A stretch of DNA of 64,000 bases from Paralteromonas sediminis (GTDB lineage Bacteria > Pseudomonadota > Gammaproteobacteria > Enterobacterales > Alteromonadaceae). The notes under the pieces are model-generated. The model did no database searches, was not told the origin of the DNA, and saw only the letters and a program-made list of their open reading frames with translations. The position numbers and the translations under genes are program-made. The stretch lies in NCBI RefSeq assembly GCF_003820355.1, contig NZ_RPOK01000005.1:186001-250000 (forward strand), read 5' to 3'. This document shows, piece by piece, positions 36,187 through 45,016 of this stretch (position 1 is the stretch's first letter; each line of letters opens with the position of its first letter).

Positions 36187-36809
36187 TAGTGATGGTGCAA
36201 CAAGCACATAGTCTTGGCGACGACGGCGTCTACGTGTTTTTGTCGCGCGGTTTCATTAAGCCTAAAATCGAGGTTCATCAGGCTTCGCATGTGCCAGCTT
36301 CCTTTCAAAAAGCTATAAAAATCCATCGCTAACAAGCGTGCCGATTCCATACTCAAACTCTTATCTGACAGTTTGTGGATAATACCAGCCACAGAATGCA
36401 AACTGGCCAGTGGCCCGGCTTCATAAAATAGCTCAGCAACACGCGGAGAGTTGCGCGCTTCAGCAATAATAATAGAGTACATTGCGATCACCTCTTCGTC
36501 TTGAAAGAGAGCCAAAAACTTTCTACCGATATGAGAGAGTGTGCTTTCTAACCCTCCTTGATGATCGGAAAGCTCATCAAGACTGATCATGTGCTCTTCG
36601 CATTTAAAGGCGATCACTGCCAAAAACAATGAATCTTTGTTTTTGTAATGCGAGTAAATAGTTTGTTTTGACACGCCAGATAGCCTGGCAACCTCATCCA
36701 TGGAGGTTTCTTTCACCCCGTGTTTGAGAAAAAGTTCGACGGATGCTCGTAAGATGGCTTCTCGCTTTTCTCTACTTTTAGGACGTCCAGCACGTACTGC
36801 TTGCTTCAT
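36183..36809 (-). CDS. TetR/AcrR family transcriptional regulator
   Basis: The protein (about 208 residues) begins with a basic KQAVRAGRPKSREKREAIL stretch, typical of TetR/AcrR regulators. A helix-turn-helix follows (MDEVARLSGVSKQTIYSHYKNKDSLFLAVI, about residues 32-61), then an all-helical ligand domain. The start at 36809 is chosen because the TetR domain begins right there; an in-frame ATG at 36881 adds an implausible hydrophobic extension. It lies directly before the pigment cluster on the same strand as the AMP-ligase but downstream of it. It may control the cluster or the lipoprotein gene; neither is proven. Confidence 0.88.
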   Translation of the reverse strand: MKQAVRAGRPKSREKREAILRASVELFLKHGVKETSMDEVARLSGVSKQTIYSHYKNKDSLFLAVIAFKCEEHMISLDELSDHQGGLESTLSHIGRKFLALFQDEEVIAMYSIIIAEARNSPRVAELFYEAGPLASLHSVAGIIHKLSDKSLSMESARLLAMDFYSFLKGSWHMRSLMNLDFRLNETARQKHVDAVVAKTMCLLHHHY

Positions 36810-36842
36810 GGCCCTGTTGCTCCCGACAAATAGTAGACCAGG

Positions 36843-36867
36843 TAGTATGATATTAATATATAGTATG
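36843..36867. promoter_or_regulatory. Direct repeat around an AT palindrome upstream of the TetR gene
   Basis: TAGTATG occurs at 36843-36849 and again at 36861-36867, flanking the perfect palindrome ATATTAATAT (36850-36859). It is 34-58 bases upstream of the TetR start. This could be the TetR promoter and autoregulatory operator. The AT richness also fits a -10 region on the minus strand. Confidence 0.3.
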
Positions 36868-36922
36868 CTTATGTGGGGCAAATCACAACGTTACCGTTTG
36901 GATTAAACATGCATAAAGCTGA

Positions 36923-38269
36923 TTATTTTAAAGACGCGAACAATTCATCGACTTTGCGCTTTGAAAGCTTGCCGTTACTCTCTCTGGGAAGTGCGTCAAC
37001 AACATAAATGGGGCGAGGAACAAAAGCACTGTCCAAATAGTGCCTCAAGTATGCTACGAGCTGAGACTTATCATAACCTTTTTTAAGTGCGACTATCGCG
37101 TGCAAACGGCTGGCACCACGGTCCAGAACAATACCGTCTACTAGCCCCTCAAAACGCAATAAATGTTGATTAATCTCGAATAGAGATCCGCGTTTTCCGG
37201 CAACTTTGACAAGATCAGATGCTCTACCCGCAAGCATAAAGTGCGTTTCATCTTTGGCAATAATTTTGTCTTGTAACACGACTGACTGCGGAAGGTGCTC
37301 AGCACTCACCAAGGTTTCATCATCCGTTATTGCGAAGTGTAAGCCGTTAAATCGACGCCACGCTTCCTGCTCAGCGGTTTGTCGAACAGCCATTGAACCA
37401 ACCTCACTACAGCCATAAACCTCGCGAAGCTGACAGTTGAACTGTGCTTCTATTTGTACAGCCAGAGATTGGGTGAGTGGCGATGTAGCACAAAGCGCTA
37501 TGTCGAGGTTTGGTTTGGTCGCGCTGTCACTGGTCAACGCACGCATATGTACAGGCGTTGACACAAGCATCCTGGGTTCAGGTAACTGGGATAAAGCATC
37601 TAAGATATCTTGCGGGAATAATGGCTGTGCGTCACAGAGACAAACATTGTGAAACATAGGGAGTAAGATTGATGTTTCCAGCCCCCACATATGTTGCGCA
37701 GGCATTGTTGCCAACTGATACAGGGTATCTGATGTGTCTGGCAACATGTATTGCGCGTTTATACTGGTACTTTGTGTAAATGTCTGCCAATACTTAAGCA
37801 CCGGCTTGGCATTCCCTGTCGATCCCGACGTAAAACAAATGCATGCCAAGTGAGCGTTATTAATTTGCGGTACGTCAAGTGCATCATCGTGATCCAACTG
37901 CAATGACAAGTTTAAAACATTAATGTTTGGTAAACGTGGATCGACCTCTTGGCCATCGTGAATGACGTAACTCTCAGGATAGGTTTCAGCTAATGCTGCT
38001 TGTGTAGCCACATTGCGATTGGGAGGAAGCAGGTTCGTTTGCCCCTTCACGATCGCAGCGCACAAACTGACAAGAAACAAATAGCGATTTCCGCAAAGGT
38101 TTATTGCATAGCTTTGCGCTGGCAGGCACGAGGCTACAGCCCTCACATGAGACAGGAATGTAACGGTATCAACCTCTCCTGCCTCTATGCCAAAATTACC
38201 AAGCGGTCTTGTTAAGCAGGCAATGCTTGCATTTGAGTCCCGTGTAATAAGCGGACTTGTTGGTAACAT
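36923..38269 (-). CDS. AMP-dependent acyl/aryl ligase of the aryl-polyene cluster (ApeH-like)
   Basis: This 448-residue ANL-superfamily adenylating enzyme has the P-loop ICFTSGSTGNAKPV, the YGCSEVGSMAVRQ motif and the catalytic lysine near the C-terminus in ESNGKLSKRKVDELF. In aryl polyene pathways the ligase activates a hydroxybenzoate or cinnamate-type acid and loads it onto an ACP. The ACP gene is immediately upstream in the same direction (10-base gap). At 448 residues it is compact, like other Ape/Xan ligases. It would accept the product of the chorismatase encoded at 38764. Confidence 0.88.
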   Translation of the reverse strand: MLPTSPLITRDSNASIACLTRPLGNFGIEAGEVDTVTFLSHVRAVASCLPAQSYAINLCGNRYLFLVSLCAAIVKGQTNLLPPNRNVATQAALAETYPESYVIHDGQEVDPRLPNINVLNLSLQLDHDDALDVPQINNAHLACICFTSGSTGNAKPVLKYWQTFTQSTSINAQYMLPDTSDTLYQLATMPAQHMWGLETSILLPMFHNVCLCDAQPLFPQDILDALSQLPEPRMLVSTPVHMRALTSDSATKPNLDIALCATSPLTQSLAVQIEAQFNCQLREVYGCSEVGSMAVRQTAEQEAWRRFNGLHFAITDDETLVSAEHLPQSVVLQDKIIAKDETHFMLAGRASDLVKVAGKRGSLFEINQHLLRFEGLVDGIVLDRGASRLHAIVALKKGYDKSQLVAYLRHYLDSAFVPRPIYVVDALPRESNGKLSKRKVDELFASLK

Positions 38270-38279
38270 TGAGGATGTA

Positions 38280-38543
38280 TTATTGCTGTTTCGCGACGTA
38301 CTCGGTCAAACTTCTTAACGTTGCAAAAGCTTCTCGCGTAGATTCACTTTCGGCTTTAAGTTTTACGCCGTATTCCTGGGAGATTGCAACAGCGATCTCC
38401 AATGCATCAATAGAGTCTAAACCCAGGCCATCACCAAACAGTTGCTCTTCCGGACCAATTTCCTCAGCTTCAATGTCTTCAAGATTTAGCGCCTCTACCA
38501 AGAGGTTTGCCATCTTTAATTCTGCTTCCGTTTGTTGCGCCAT
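38280..38543 (-). CDS. Acyl carrier protein of the aryl-polyene cluster
   Basis: This acidic 87-residue protein has the phosphopantetheine serine in GLGLDSIDALEIA, the canonical ACP helix II motif. It contains the EAELKMANLLVEALNLEDIEAEEIGPEE helix I region. The ATG at 38543 is taken instead of upstream in-frame starts because homology and an AAAGAAG ribosome site begin there. It lies just ahead of the AMP-ligase and should be its loading partner. The prosthetic group may come from the PPTase at 54180. Confidence 0.92.
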   Translation of the reverse strand: MAQQTEAELKMANLLVEALNLEDIEAEEIGPEEQLFGDGLGLDSIDALEIAVAISQEYGVKLKAESESTREAFATLRSLTEYVAKQQ

Positions 38544-38573
38544 TACTTCTTTAACCCTAAATCTAAATGATAG

Positions 38574-38603
38574 TTGCTTTGTTTTTTCGCGAGCTAGTAT
38601 AAT
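38574..38603 (+). promoter_or_regulatory. Candidate overlapping divergent promoter of the pigment cluster
   Basis: On the plus strand TTGCTT (38574-38579) and a perfect TATAAT (38598-38603) are 18 bases apart, reading toward the chorismatase arm with a long leader. On the opposite strand TATACT lies within the same AT tract, with a TTGGGT-type -35 at 17-18 bases reading toward the ACP and ligase genes. The two arms may therefore share one regulated region. Confidence 0.4.
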
Positions 38604-38646
38604 ATACCGATAAATTAAAACCCAACATTTTGTGCTAGGCAGGTAG

Positions 38647-38664
38647 CGTGAGACCGTACTCACG
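38647..38664. promoter_or_regulatory. 18-bp inverted repeat in the pigment cluster's divergent region
   Basis: CGTGAG (38647-38652) and CTCACG (38659-38664) are perfect complements around ACCGTA. The dyad lies downstream of the plus-strand -10 and upstream of the minus-strand promoter candidate, where a repressor could act on both arms. A TetR-family dimer would suit the size. Confidence 0.4.
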
Positions 38665-38763
38665 TTGGCTTTTACGTCAATGGACACCTGCACTTATAGC
38701 TGTCCCTCTCATTGAGCTCATGCCAGTTATACATGGACAAACAGCAATAGTTATATAATTAAA

Positions 38764-39702
38764 ATGCTTACCCAACACTTTTCACACAAAACGCCAGACT
38801 CCCTACTCTTACAGAAAAACAATCTTGCCGTATTGCCGCTAACGCGTGACTGCATGCCCAGTGAAGAAGGCACAATACTTTCAGGAATAGAAGGTATTGA
38901 AGAAAACAGCATCAGTGAGGTCTGGACGGTAGATAAAGCGGTCAGCCGAGGCACCAGTGAGCAATGCCAGTGGTCTAAAACATCCGACCTGATCTGTGTC
39001 GCACGCTGGCTAACAGAGGCAGAGTGCACAAACATAGAGGAATCGGTATTCAAGGCTTATGTGTCGCTGTTTTCGGTGCTAAAGACACATGGTTTTCCTC
39101 ATCCATTTCGCTGTTGGAATTACCTTCCGAATATCAATACAGGCGACGGCGATGAGGAAACCTATAAACGTTTCTGCACAGGCAGGTTACAGGCTTTTGA
39201 ATACTTGGGTGTAAAACCTGAACAGTACCCTTCGGCGTCGGCATTGGGACATCACACTAAAGGCGCTGTGATTTATGTATTTGCCAGTGCTTCATCACCT
39301 GAGCATCAACGCAATAATAAGCAGGTCGACGCCTTCAAGTACCCTCGTCAATACGGCATTAGCAGCCCCTCTTTCACACGGGCGACCGCGTTGGAACTTA
39401 TTGATAATCGCTTCCTATTTATATCGGGCACGGCCAGTATTATTGGCCACGAAACCGTCGCAGAAGGGTCATTGGAAAAACAGCTTGATGTAACTATTGA
39501 TAATATCGAGCATCTACTTGAAACGGCGAACCCTTATCAATGCTCGCTTCGCACATTAAAAGTGTACTTGCGTCATGCTGAAGATTGGGCGTTTACTAAA
39601 CGCTGGTTAGAAGCGCGCTATCCCCGAGCCGACATAGTGATAACGCTCGCAGATATTTGCCGGCGCGACTTGTTAGTAGAAATTGAATGTTTCTGCAAAT
39701 AG
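38764..39702 (+). CDS. Chorismatase (XanB2/Hyg5/FkbO family), hydroxybenzoate-forming
   Basis: The 312-residue protein has the C-terminal chorismatase signature FLFISGTASIIGHETVAEGS followed by QLDVTIDNIEHLL, and the RCWNYLPNIN block in the middle. The family, often mislabelled pteridine-dependent deoxygenase, uses a RidA-like fold. It hydrolyses chorismate to pyruvate plus 3-hydroxybenzoate, 4-hydroxybenzoate or a dihydrodiol. XanB2 of Xanthomonas supplies 3- and 4-hydroxybenzoate for xanthomonadin and ubiquinone. Its place among ape-like genes makes it the likely source of the aryl starter. Which isomer is formed cannot be told by eye. Confidence 0.88.
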   Translation: MLTQHFSHKTPDSLLLQKNNLAVLPLTRDCMPSEEGTILSGIEGIEENSISEVWTVDKAVSRGTSEQCQWSKTSDLICVARWLTEAECTNIEESVFKAYVSLFSVLKTHGFPHPFRCWNYLPNINTGDGDEETYKRFCTGRLQAFEYLGVKPEQYPSASALGHHTKGAVIYVFASASSPEHQRNNKQVDAFKYPRQYGISSPSFTRATALELIDNRFLFISGTASIIGHETVAEGSLEKQLDVTIDNIEHLLETANPYQCSLRTLKVYLRHAEDWAFTKRWLEARYPRADIVITLADICRRDLLVEIECFCK

Positions 39703-39721
39703 CCACCAATGAGTTAATGTT

Positions 39722-40519
39722 GTGACGCGAATTCAGCCAGCCAAAGTAGCGCAGGTTGTCGCCGCAGCCATTAGTTATTCGCTATTTGGTTTAGGCGCTA
39801 TTTTTTTAGGGTTATTCGCGCGTGTTATCAGTGTGATACCTGGCGTGCGTGCTACAACTAAACAAGCGTGGATTCGTTGGCATATTCACAAGGGCTGTTT
39901 AGCGTTTATCAATGTTATGCGCGGGTTTGGTTTAATCCGTTATACCTTCAAGCTCGATAGCCTGCTAAAAGCAAATCCGGGTCACCTGATTATTGCTAAT
40001 CACCCCTCATTAATTGATGTTGTTCTGCTTTTTGCTGCAAACAAGAACCTCAACTGCATTGTTAAGGCCGGGATGTTTTCTAATGTCTTTACCCGCGCAT
40101 TGGTTCGCTTAGCTGGATTCATTCCGAATAACGCGCTCGACGCTGTACCTTTAGCGGCGGCGAAAGTAAATGCTGGTGAAAATGTATTGATATTTCCTGA
40201 AGGTACACGGGTCGATAATGACGAAAAGATCCGTTTCAAAAGAGGCGCATCGAATGTGGCTATTGCAGCAGAGGCGCCCATTATACCTGTTCTGATAAAA
40301 TGTCAGCCGAGTGCCTTAAAAAAAGGTGATAAATGGTATAACATTCCTGACGGAGGTCCTGAGTTTCTGCTGGTTTCTGCACCACCACTCGTTTTAGAGG
40401 AATGTGTAGACATCACTAAACCAAGAACACTGCAATACAGAGAACTCACACGCTACTTAGAGCACTATTACGAAAATTGGATGGCGAATAACACCCATAC
40501 CCCACCCTATAAGCATTAA
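39722..40519 (+). CDS. Lysophospholipid-type acyltransferase (PlsC fold) of the pigment cluster
   Basis: A 265-residue membrane-associated acyltransferase with the catalytic NHPSLIDVVLL (HX4D) motif, the IFPEGTR motif and an N-terminal hydrophobic segment. In aryl polyene and xanthomonadin clusters PlsC-like enzymes (ApeD/XanB1-type) are thought to attach the polyene acyl chain to a lipid or carbohydrate acceptor. The start is GTG 19 bases after the chorismatase stop. The second ACP gene follows after 22 bases. Confidence 0.88.
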   Translation: MTRIQPAKVAQVVAAAISYSLFGLGAIFLGLFARVISVIPGVRATTKQAWIRWHIHKGCLAFINVMRGFGLIRYTFKLDSLLKANPGHLIIANHPSLIDVVLLFAANKNLNCIVKAGMFSNVFTRALVRLAGFIPNNALDAVPLAAAKVNAGENVLIFPEGTRVDNDEKIRFKRGASNVAIAAEAPIIPVLIKCQPSALKKGDKWYNIPDGGPEFLLVSAPPLVLEECVDITKPRTLQYRELTRYLEHYYENWMANNTHTPPYKH

Positions 40520-40541
40520 AACAACTCAGCGAACGTAGATT

Positions 40542-40799
40542 ATGACGGAACAAGAAGAGAAAATCCTAAGTCAAATTAGAGAAATTTTAGTTGAACTATT
40601 TGAATTAGACGAAGAGGCAATCGTGCCCGAGGCTAAGCTCTATGAGGATTTAGACATCGACAGCATAGACGCTGTGGATTTGCTCATTGACCTTAAAAAA
40701 ACAATAGATGTAGATATTTCATCTGAAAAGTTTAATGAAGTAAGAACTGTTCAGGATGTGATTACTGCATTTGCTGAATTATCTGCTGAGGCTAAATAA
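40542..40799 (+). CDS. Second acyl carrier protein of the aryl-polyene cluster
   Basis: This 85-residue acidic ACP has the modification serine in EDLDIDSIDAVDLLIDLKK and the usual four-helix pattern, clearly distinct from the ACP at 38280. Two ACPs are typical of aryl polyene pathways, one of which carries the growing chain while the other supports starter loading. It is followed directly by the thioesterase. Confidence 0.93.
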   Translation: MTEQEEKILSQIREILVELFELDEEAIVPEAKLYEDLDIDSIDAVDLLIDLKKTIDVDISSEKFNEVRTVQDVITAFAELSAEAK

Positions 40800-40806
40800 T
40801 TCTCCA

Positions 40807-41229
40807 ATGAAATGTGCAACAACAGTCTATGAAGTGCCCTTTTTTGATGTAGACGCTTATCGAGTTGTATGGCATGGCAACTATCCTAAATACATTGAAA
40901 TTGCACGCTGTGCATTGTTAGAAGAGGCTGGTTGCCCCTATCAAGTTATGGAAGAAAAAGGCTTTTTCTTTCCTGTTGTTGACATACAAATAAAGTACAT
41001 AAAACCACTGCTGTTTAAACAAAAAATAAAGATCAATGCCGCTTTTGTTGAGTGGGAAAATCGGCTAAAAATAAAGTACGAGATTAGGGATCTAGACACT
41101 AACGAGGTATACACAAAAGCGACCACTACGCAGTTTGCTATTGCCATGCCTGAACAAATAACCCAGTTCGAGTCTCCCCCGTTTTTAATAGATAAAATTA
41201 CTCACTGGCTTAAAGAAAAAGGAAGCTAA
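40807..41229 (+). CDS. 4-hydroxybenzoyl-CoA-type thioesterase (ApeK-like)
   Basis: This 140-residue hot-dog-fold thioesterase has the 4HBT motif FFDVDAYRVVWHGNYPKYIEIAR, with the catalytic aspartate near residue 14. It would release stalled or finished acyl chains from the ACP or act in quality control. The ATG at 40807 is preferred over an upstream in-frame TTG (40771) because the latter overlaps the ACP gene and lacks homology. No strong ribosome site is seen, suggesting coupling to the preceding gene. Confidence 0.87.
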   Translation: MKCATTVYEVPFFDVDAYRVVWHGNYPKYIEIARCALLEEAGCPYQVMEEKGFFFPVVDIQIKYIKPLLFKQKIKINAAFVEWENRLKIKYEIRDLDTNEVYTKATTTQFAIAMPEQITQFESPPFLIDKITHWLKEKGS

Positions 41230-41230
41230 G

Positions 41231-41902
41231 ATGCTAAGAAGTGCAGTTTTATTATGGATGTTGAGCCTGCCTTTTATAAGCCAAGCAGAAAGTACACAAC
41301 TCGCTCAAATTTTCCCTACTAGCTGCCACTTTTCCGGAACTTTTACTCAAAATAAGCACATTGAAGGTATTAGCTTTCCTCTTCAATCTGAAGGGGATTT
41401 TTATTTTTCCTGCAATTTTGGGCTTGTATGGAATACGATAACCCCGTTTCCTGAGGCACTACTTTACGCCAACGCGAGAATGAACTACCGCGTTGATGAG
41501 CAAGGAAAGATTGAAGAGATGCCTAGCACCACTCGCTATGTGATGTCCCAGTTTTTTCTCAGACTGTTAAAAGGCGATGCCGAATACTTTGAAAATGAGT
41601 TTTCAGTGTCAGCGCTACAGGAGAACCAAGGCACGCTACTGGTGCCGAAGAGCGACTTTATGAAACGAGGGCTCAAGCACATCAAAGTTAACAAACGCCT
41701 CTTGTCAGATTCGGCAAATAGTGTCCAGCTTGATATCGAAATCAGTGACGCTACTAACCAAGTCACTCATATAGTAATAAGTGATATCCTCGAATATGAG
41801 ATTGAAGATCGTCAGGCCGCCGTAGAACAATGTCTTGAGCTTTACCCCAGGCCATTGCAGTGGTGTCGATTAATGCGGTCTCCTGGCTATTACAATCGAT
41901 AG
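41231..41902 (+). CDS. LolA-like periplasmic carrier (ApeL-like)
   Basis: The 223-residue protein has a signal peptide (about residues 1-19, ending ISQAES) and the LolA-type half-barrel. It has FSGTFTQNKHIEGISFPLQSEGDFYFS near the start and LLVPKSDFMKRGLKHIKV in the second half. In aryl polyene clusters it is thought to carry the hydrophobic pigment lipid through the periplasm, in line with the neighbouring MMPL transporter. The start follows the thioesterase stop closely, with GGAAGC upstream. Confidence 0.87.
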   Translation: MLRSAVLLWMLSLPFISQAESTQLAQIFPTSCHFSGTFTQNKHIEGISFPLQSEGDFYFSCNFGLVWNTITPFPEALLYANARMNYRVDEQGKIEEMPSTTRYVMSQFFLRLLKGDAEYFENEFSVSALQENQGTLLVPKSDFMKRGLKHIKVNKRLLSDSANSVQLDIEISDATNQVTHIVISDILEYEIEDRQAAVEQCLELYPRPLQWCRLMRSPGYYNR

Positions 41903-41912
41903 GACGGCTTAT

Positions 41913-44210
41913 ATGGTCACAACATTGATGCGCCTGTTCTTTGTGGCGGCGATACTACTAATGATTGTTATCATTGCAGCTCATCCTGAACGTATACAGA
42001 TAGACACAAGCCTGCAAGATCTGAATCCAGAGTCCGAAGCAGACCAAGGTGTAACAGTTGCGAAAGACACCTTACTTAAAGACATCAGCCAACGTTTCAT
42101 TGTCGTCATAAAAGCAGAAGACGAAAAAACGCTAGCACAAGCCACCTCAGCACTGAAAAAAGACTACAGCGCTATACCAGAACTTAGCCTGATCATGGCT
42201 GATACCCAAGCTCAAGATTACCTGCAGGCACTCGCTCCATACAAATATGCATTGCTAACCTCGCAGCAGAAAGAACGATTACTCAATAAAAGTGCGGAAG
42301 AATTAGCACGCCAAGCCCAGCAAAAACTCTATCAGATAGGAAATGGAGTCAGACTAGTGCCTTTCGAAGAGGATCCTCTAGGTTGGTATTCTGACTTTGT
42401 TCTGCAACACGTTCAGGACTTCTCAATTAATGATGATAGTCAACATGCACAACTTAAATTCAATACCATCACAGTTCTCATTAATACACCTGTCGAAGGG
42501 TTAGCAGCGCAGGAAAATCTGTACGAGCGTATCAACGAAGTAAAGCGCTCAGTAGAAAGTGCCTATTCAGTTACTATTTTACAATCTGGCATGTTCTTTT
42601 TTGCCGTTGACTCAGCGCAGTCGGCCAAAGGTGATATTCAGCTCATCGCCATTGGCTCCGTACTGGGCATATTGGTGCTCATGCTACTGGTATTCCGTTC
42701 ACTGCTTCCTTTGACGCTCTCTATCACCTCTATTGTTATTGGTGTCAGTTTCGGCATTTTTGTGAACACTATGGTTTTTGGTGGTATTCACATTTTTACC
42801 ATTGTGTTTGGTGCCAGTCTTATCGGCATAGTGGTGGACTACTCTTTGCATTACTTTTATCACTTTTTAGTCAACGACAAACAACACCTATCACAACCTA
42901 CTCGTGACAAGTCGAAAAGCACGCTTCACAGGGCAATGTTTTTAAGCATGCTAACGTCACTCATCGGCTATGGTGCGCTCGCACTTTCTGACCTGGTCTT
43001 ACTGCAAAAGGTAGCGCTGTTTTCTTGTTCGGGTCTCTTGTTAGCTTGGATGAGCGTTATGGTTTTAGGGCCATTTATCGCCAAGCGTCCTATCACAGCA
43101 CGTCAAACGCTTCTGATGTCAGTCGTGGCTGGCGTAAGACGTCTCTTTGCCACAAAACAAATCGGGTTTGTCGCTGTCGGCTTGGGCATAAGTATTGCCG
43201 CCACGGTTTGGCTCTACACTACTGACGTAGACATTAATGACGATCCGCGACGTTTCTTTATGGTGTCGGAACAATTGCTTAACAATGAGCAAGAAGTGGC
43301 TGCCTTGGCACAAGTTTACGAACCAGGAAGGTACTTTATCGTCCACGGAAAAGCTGAAGCGGATGTATACAGTACATTAAAACGATTTTATCAAAGTGTC
43401 GGAGAATCTCGCCAGTATCTCACCAGTGTGTTGGACTGGCTGCCCTCAAGTGAAGAGCAAATAGCAAACCACAAATTGCAAGAGAAGCTCTACCAAGAAG
43501 ACGGCGTGCTAGCGCGTTTTTATGAGCGACTGGGTATGGATCCCAGAATGGCGGAAGCACCGAGAAATGCATGGTTAGCAGCGCGTGAAAAACGGCTCAA
43601 CTTTGACAACTTACGTCAGTCTTTGCCCGCATTACCGCCCCTTTGGGTTGAATATAACAATACCATCTATAGCTTTGTACTGCTAAAAAAGGGTAGTGAC
43701 TTAAACACGCTGAGTCAGGCAAGCGAGGGTCTGGATAATATTGAATATTCAAATGCATTAGGCAGTGCCATTGAAGCGTTGGCGGATCAGCGAGAAAAGG
43801 GGCTTCATATGCTCCTGCTTGCCTATGTGCTTCTGGCCGTCATGCTTCTTGTAACTTACCGCAAAACCTCTGCCGTAGCTTTGTTATTGATCCCCATTTG
43901 CGCAAGTGCATTGGCTATTGCGGCATTGGTTGCTTTGCAACAACCGATTACCATCTTCCATATAATGGCACTGTTCTTAGTACTTGGCCTGGGTATGGAT
44001 TACCTTATTTTTGCCAGAGAAATGGTCGAAAAAGCCGACGTTACTCAACAAGCTATTTTGCTCTCAGCGATGACCAGTTTACTCTCCTTTGGACTGTTAG
44101 CTTTTAGTGATATGCCAGCCATTTCTGCCTTTGGCAGCACAATCCTGATAGGCAATAGTATTAATTTCGTTGCCGCTATCAGCCTGTTTAATCATACAAA
44201 AGACGCATAG
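41913..44210 (+). CDS. MMPL/RND family exporter of the pigment cluster (ApeM-like)
   Basis: The 765-residue protein has two repeats of one large periplasmic loop plus about five or six membrane helices. The first block includes IGSVLGILVLMLLVFRSLLPLTLS and HIFTIVFGASLIGIVVDYSLHYFYHF; the second includes LLAYVLLAVMLLVTYRKTSAVALLLI and FLVLGLGMDYLIFARE. The acidic residue in the fourth helix of each half (VDYSL, MDYLI) fits proton-driven transport. It should export the aryl polyene-lipid from the inner membrane together with the LolA-like carrier. It begins 10 bases after that gene. Confidence 0.92.
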   Translation: MVTTLMRLFFVAAILLMIVIIAAHPERIQIDTSLQDLNPESEADQGVTVAKDTLLKDISQRFIVVIKAEDEKTLAQATSALKKDYSAIPELSLIMADTQAQDYLQALAPYKYALLTSQQKERLLNKSAEELARQAQQKLYQIGNGVRLVPFEEDPLGWYSDFVLQHVQDFSINDDSQHAQLKFNTITVLINTPVEGLAAQENLYERINEVKRSVESAYSVTILQSGMFFFAVDSAQSAKGDIQLIAIGSVLGILVLMLLVFRSLLPLTLSITSIVIGVSFGIFVNTMVFGGIHIFTIVFGASLIGIVVDYSLHYFYHFLVNDKQHLSQPTRDKSKSTLHRAMFLSMLTSLIGYGALALSDLVLLQKVALFSCSGLLLAWMSVMVLGPFIAKRPITARQTLLMSVVAGVRRLFATKQIGFVAVGLGISIAATVWLYTTDVDINDDPRRFFMVSEQLLNNEQEVAALAQVYEPGRYFIVHGKAEADVYSTLKRFYQSVGESRQYLTSVLDWLPSSEEQIANHKLQEKLYQEDGVLARFYERLGMDPRMAEAPRNAWLAAREKRLNFDNLRQSLPALPPLWVEYNNTIYSFVLLKKGSDLNTLSQASEGLDNIEYSNALGSAIEALADQREKGLHMLLLAYVLLAVMLLVTYRKTSAVALLLIPICASALAIAALVALQQPITIFHIMALFLVLGLGMDYLIFAREMVEKADVTQQAILLSAMTSLLSFGLLAFSDMPAISAFGSTILIGNSINFVAAISLFNHTKDA

Positions 44211-44245
44211 AAATTTTTGTAGAACACATAAAGGGAAAGCGAAAG

Positions 44246-44977
44246 ATGTCAGATGTAAAACGCATATTAGTTACCGGAGCCAGCGGAGGCATCGGCAAGG
44301 CCGTAGCCTTGTTGTTGGCAGAACAAGGTTACGATATTGCAGTACATTATAGAAATGGTAAGGAAAGTGCAGAAGCAATCATAGCGGCTATCTCTGAAGC
44401 AGGAGGGAAAGCTACAGGTATCCAGTTTGATATTACAGACAGAGAACGAACCAAAGCCACCATTGAGGCAGATATCGAGGCCAATGGTGCCTATTGGGGA
44501 GTCGTATGCAATGCGGGCATTACCAAAGACAATGCATTTCCCGCTATGAGCTCAGAAGAGTGGGAAAGCGTAGTGCATACCAATTTAGATAGCTTTTACA
44601 ACGTATTGCACCCCACCATAATGCCAATGATTCGTCTGAGAAAGGGTGGCAGAATAGTCACATTGTCTTCCGTTTCAGGTTTAACTGGAAACCGTGGTCA
44701 AACGAACTACAGTGCATCAAAGGCTGGTATTATTGGTGCAACCAAGGCTCTGGCGGTCGAACTAGGTAAGCGAAAGATTACGGTCAATTGCGTTGCTCCC
44801 GGCATCATCCAGACAGATATGATTGAAGGCGTTTTTGCAGATGAAGCGAAAAAGATGATTCCCCTGGGGACATTTGGTGATGTGTCTGATGTTGCACATA
44901 CCGTGAGCTTCTTAATGTCTGACGGCGCAAAGTACATTACGCGCCAAGTCATTAGTGTTAACGGCGGAATGTGTTAA
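44246..44977 (+). CDS. 3-oxoacyl-ACP reductase, FabG type (ApeQ-like)
   Basis: This 243-residue short-chain dehydrogenase has the NAD(P)H motif TGASGGIGKAVA (about residues 10-21), NAG at about 89-91, catalytic serine in TLSSVSG and the YxxxK pair (Y155, K159). It would reduce the 3-oxoacyl-ACP made by the ketosynthases during polyene elongation. AGGGAAAG precedes the ATG. It closes the typical plus-strand chain of the pigment cluster. Confidence 0.93.
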   Translation: MSDVKRILVTGASGGIGKAVALLLAEQGYDIAVHYRNGKESAEAIIAAISEAGGKATGIQFDITDRERTKATIEADIEANGAYWGVVCNAGITKDNAFPAMSSEEWESVVHTNLDSFYNVLHPTIMPMIRLRKGGRIVTLSSVSGLTGNRGQTNYSASKAGIIGATKALAVELGKRKITVNCVAPGIIQTDMIEGVFADEAKKMIPLGTFGDVSDVAHTVSFLMSDGAKYITRQVISVNGGMC

Positions 44978-45016
44978 GTTGAGCAAAAACAAAACCACTT
45001 TAAAATGGAGCTTTAT

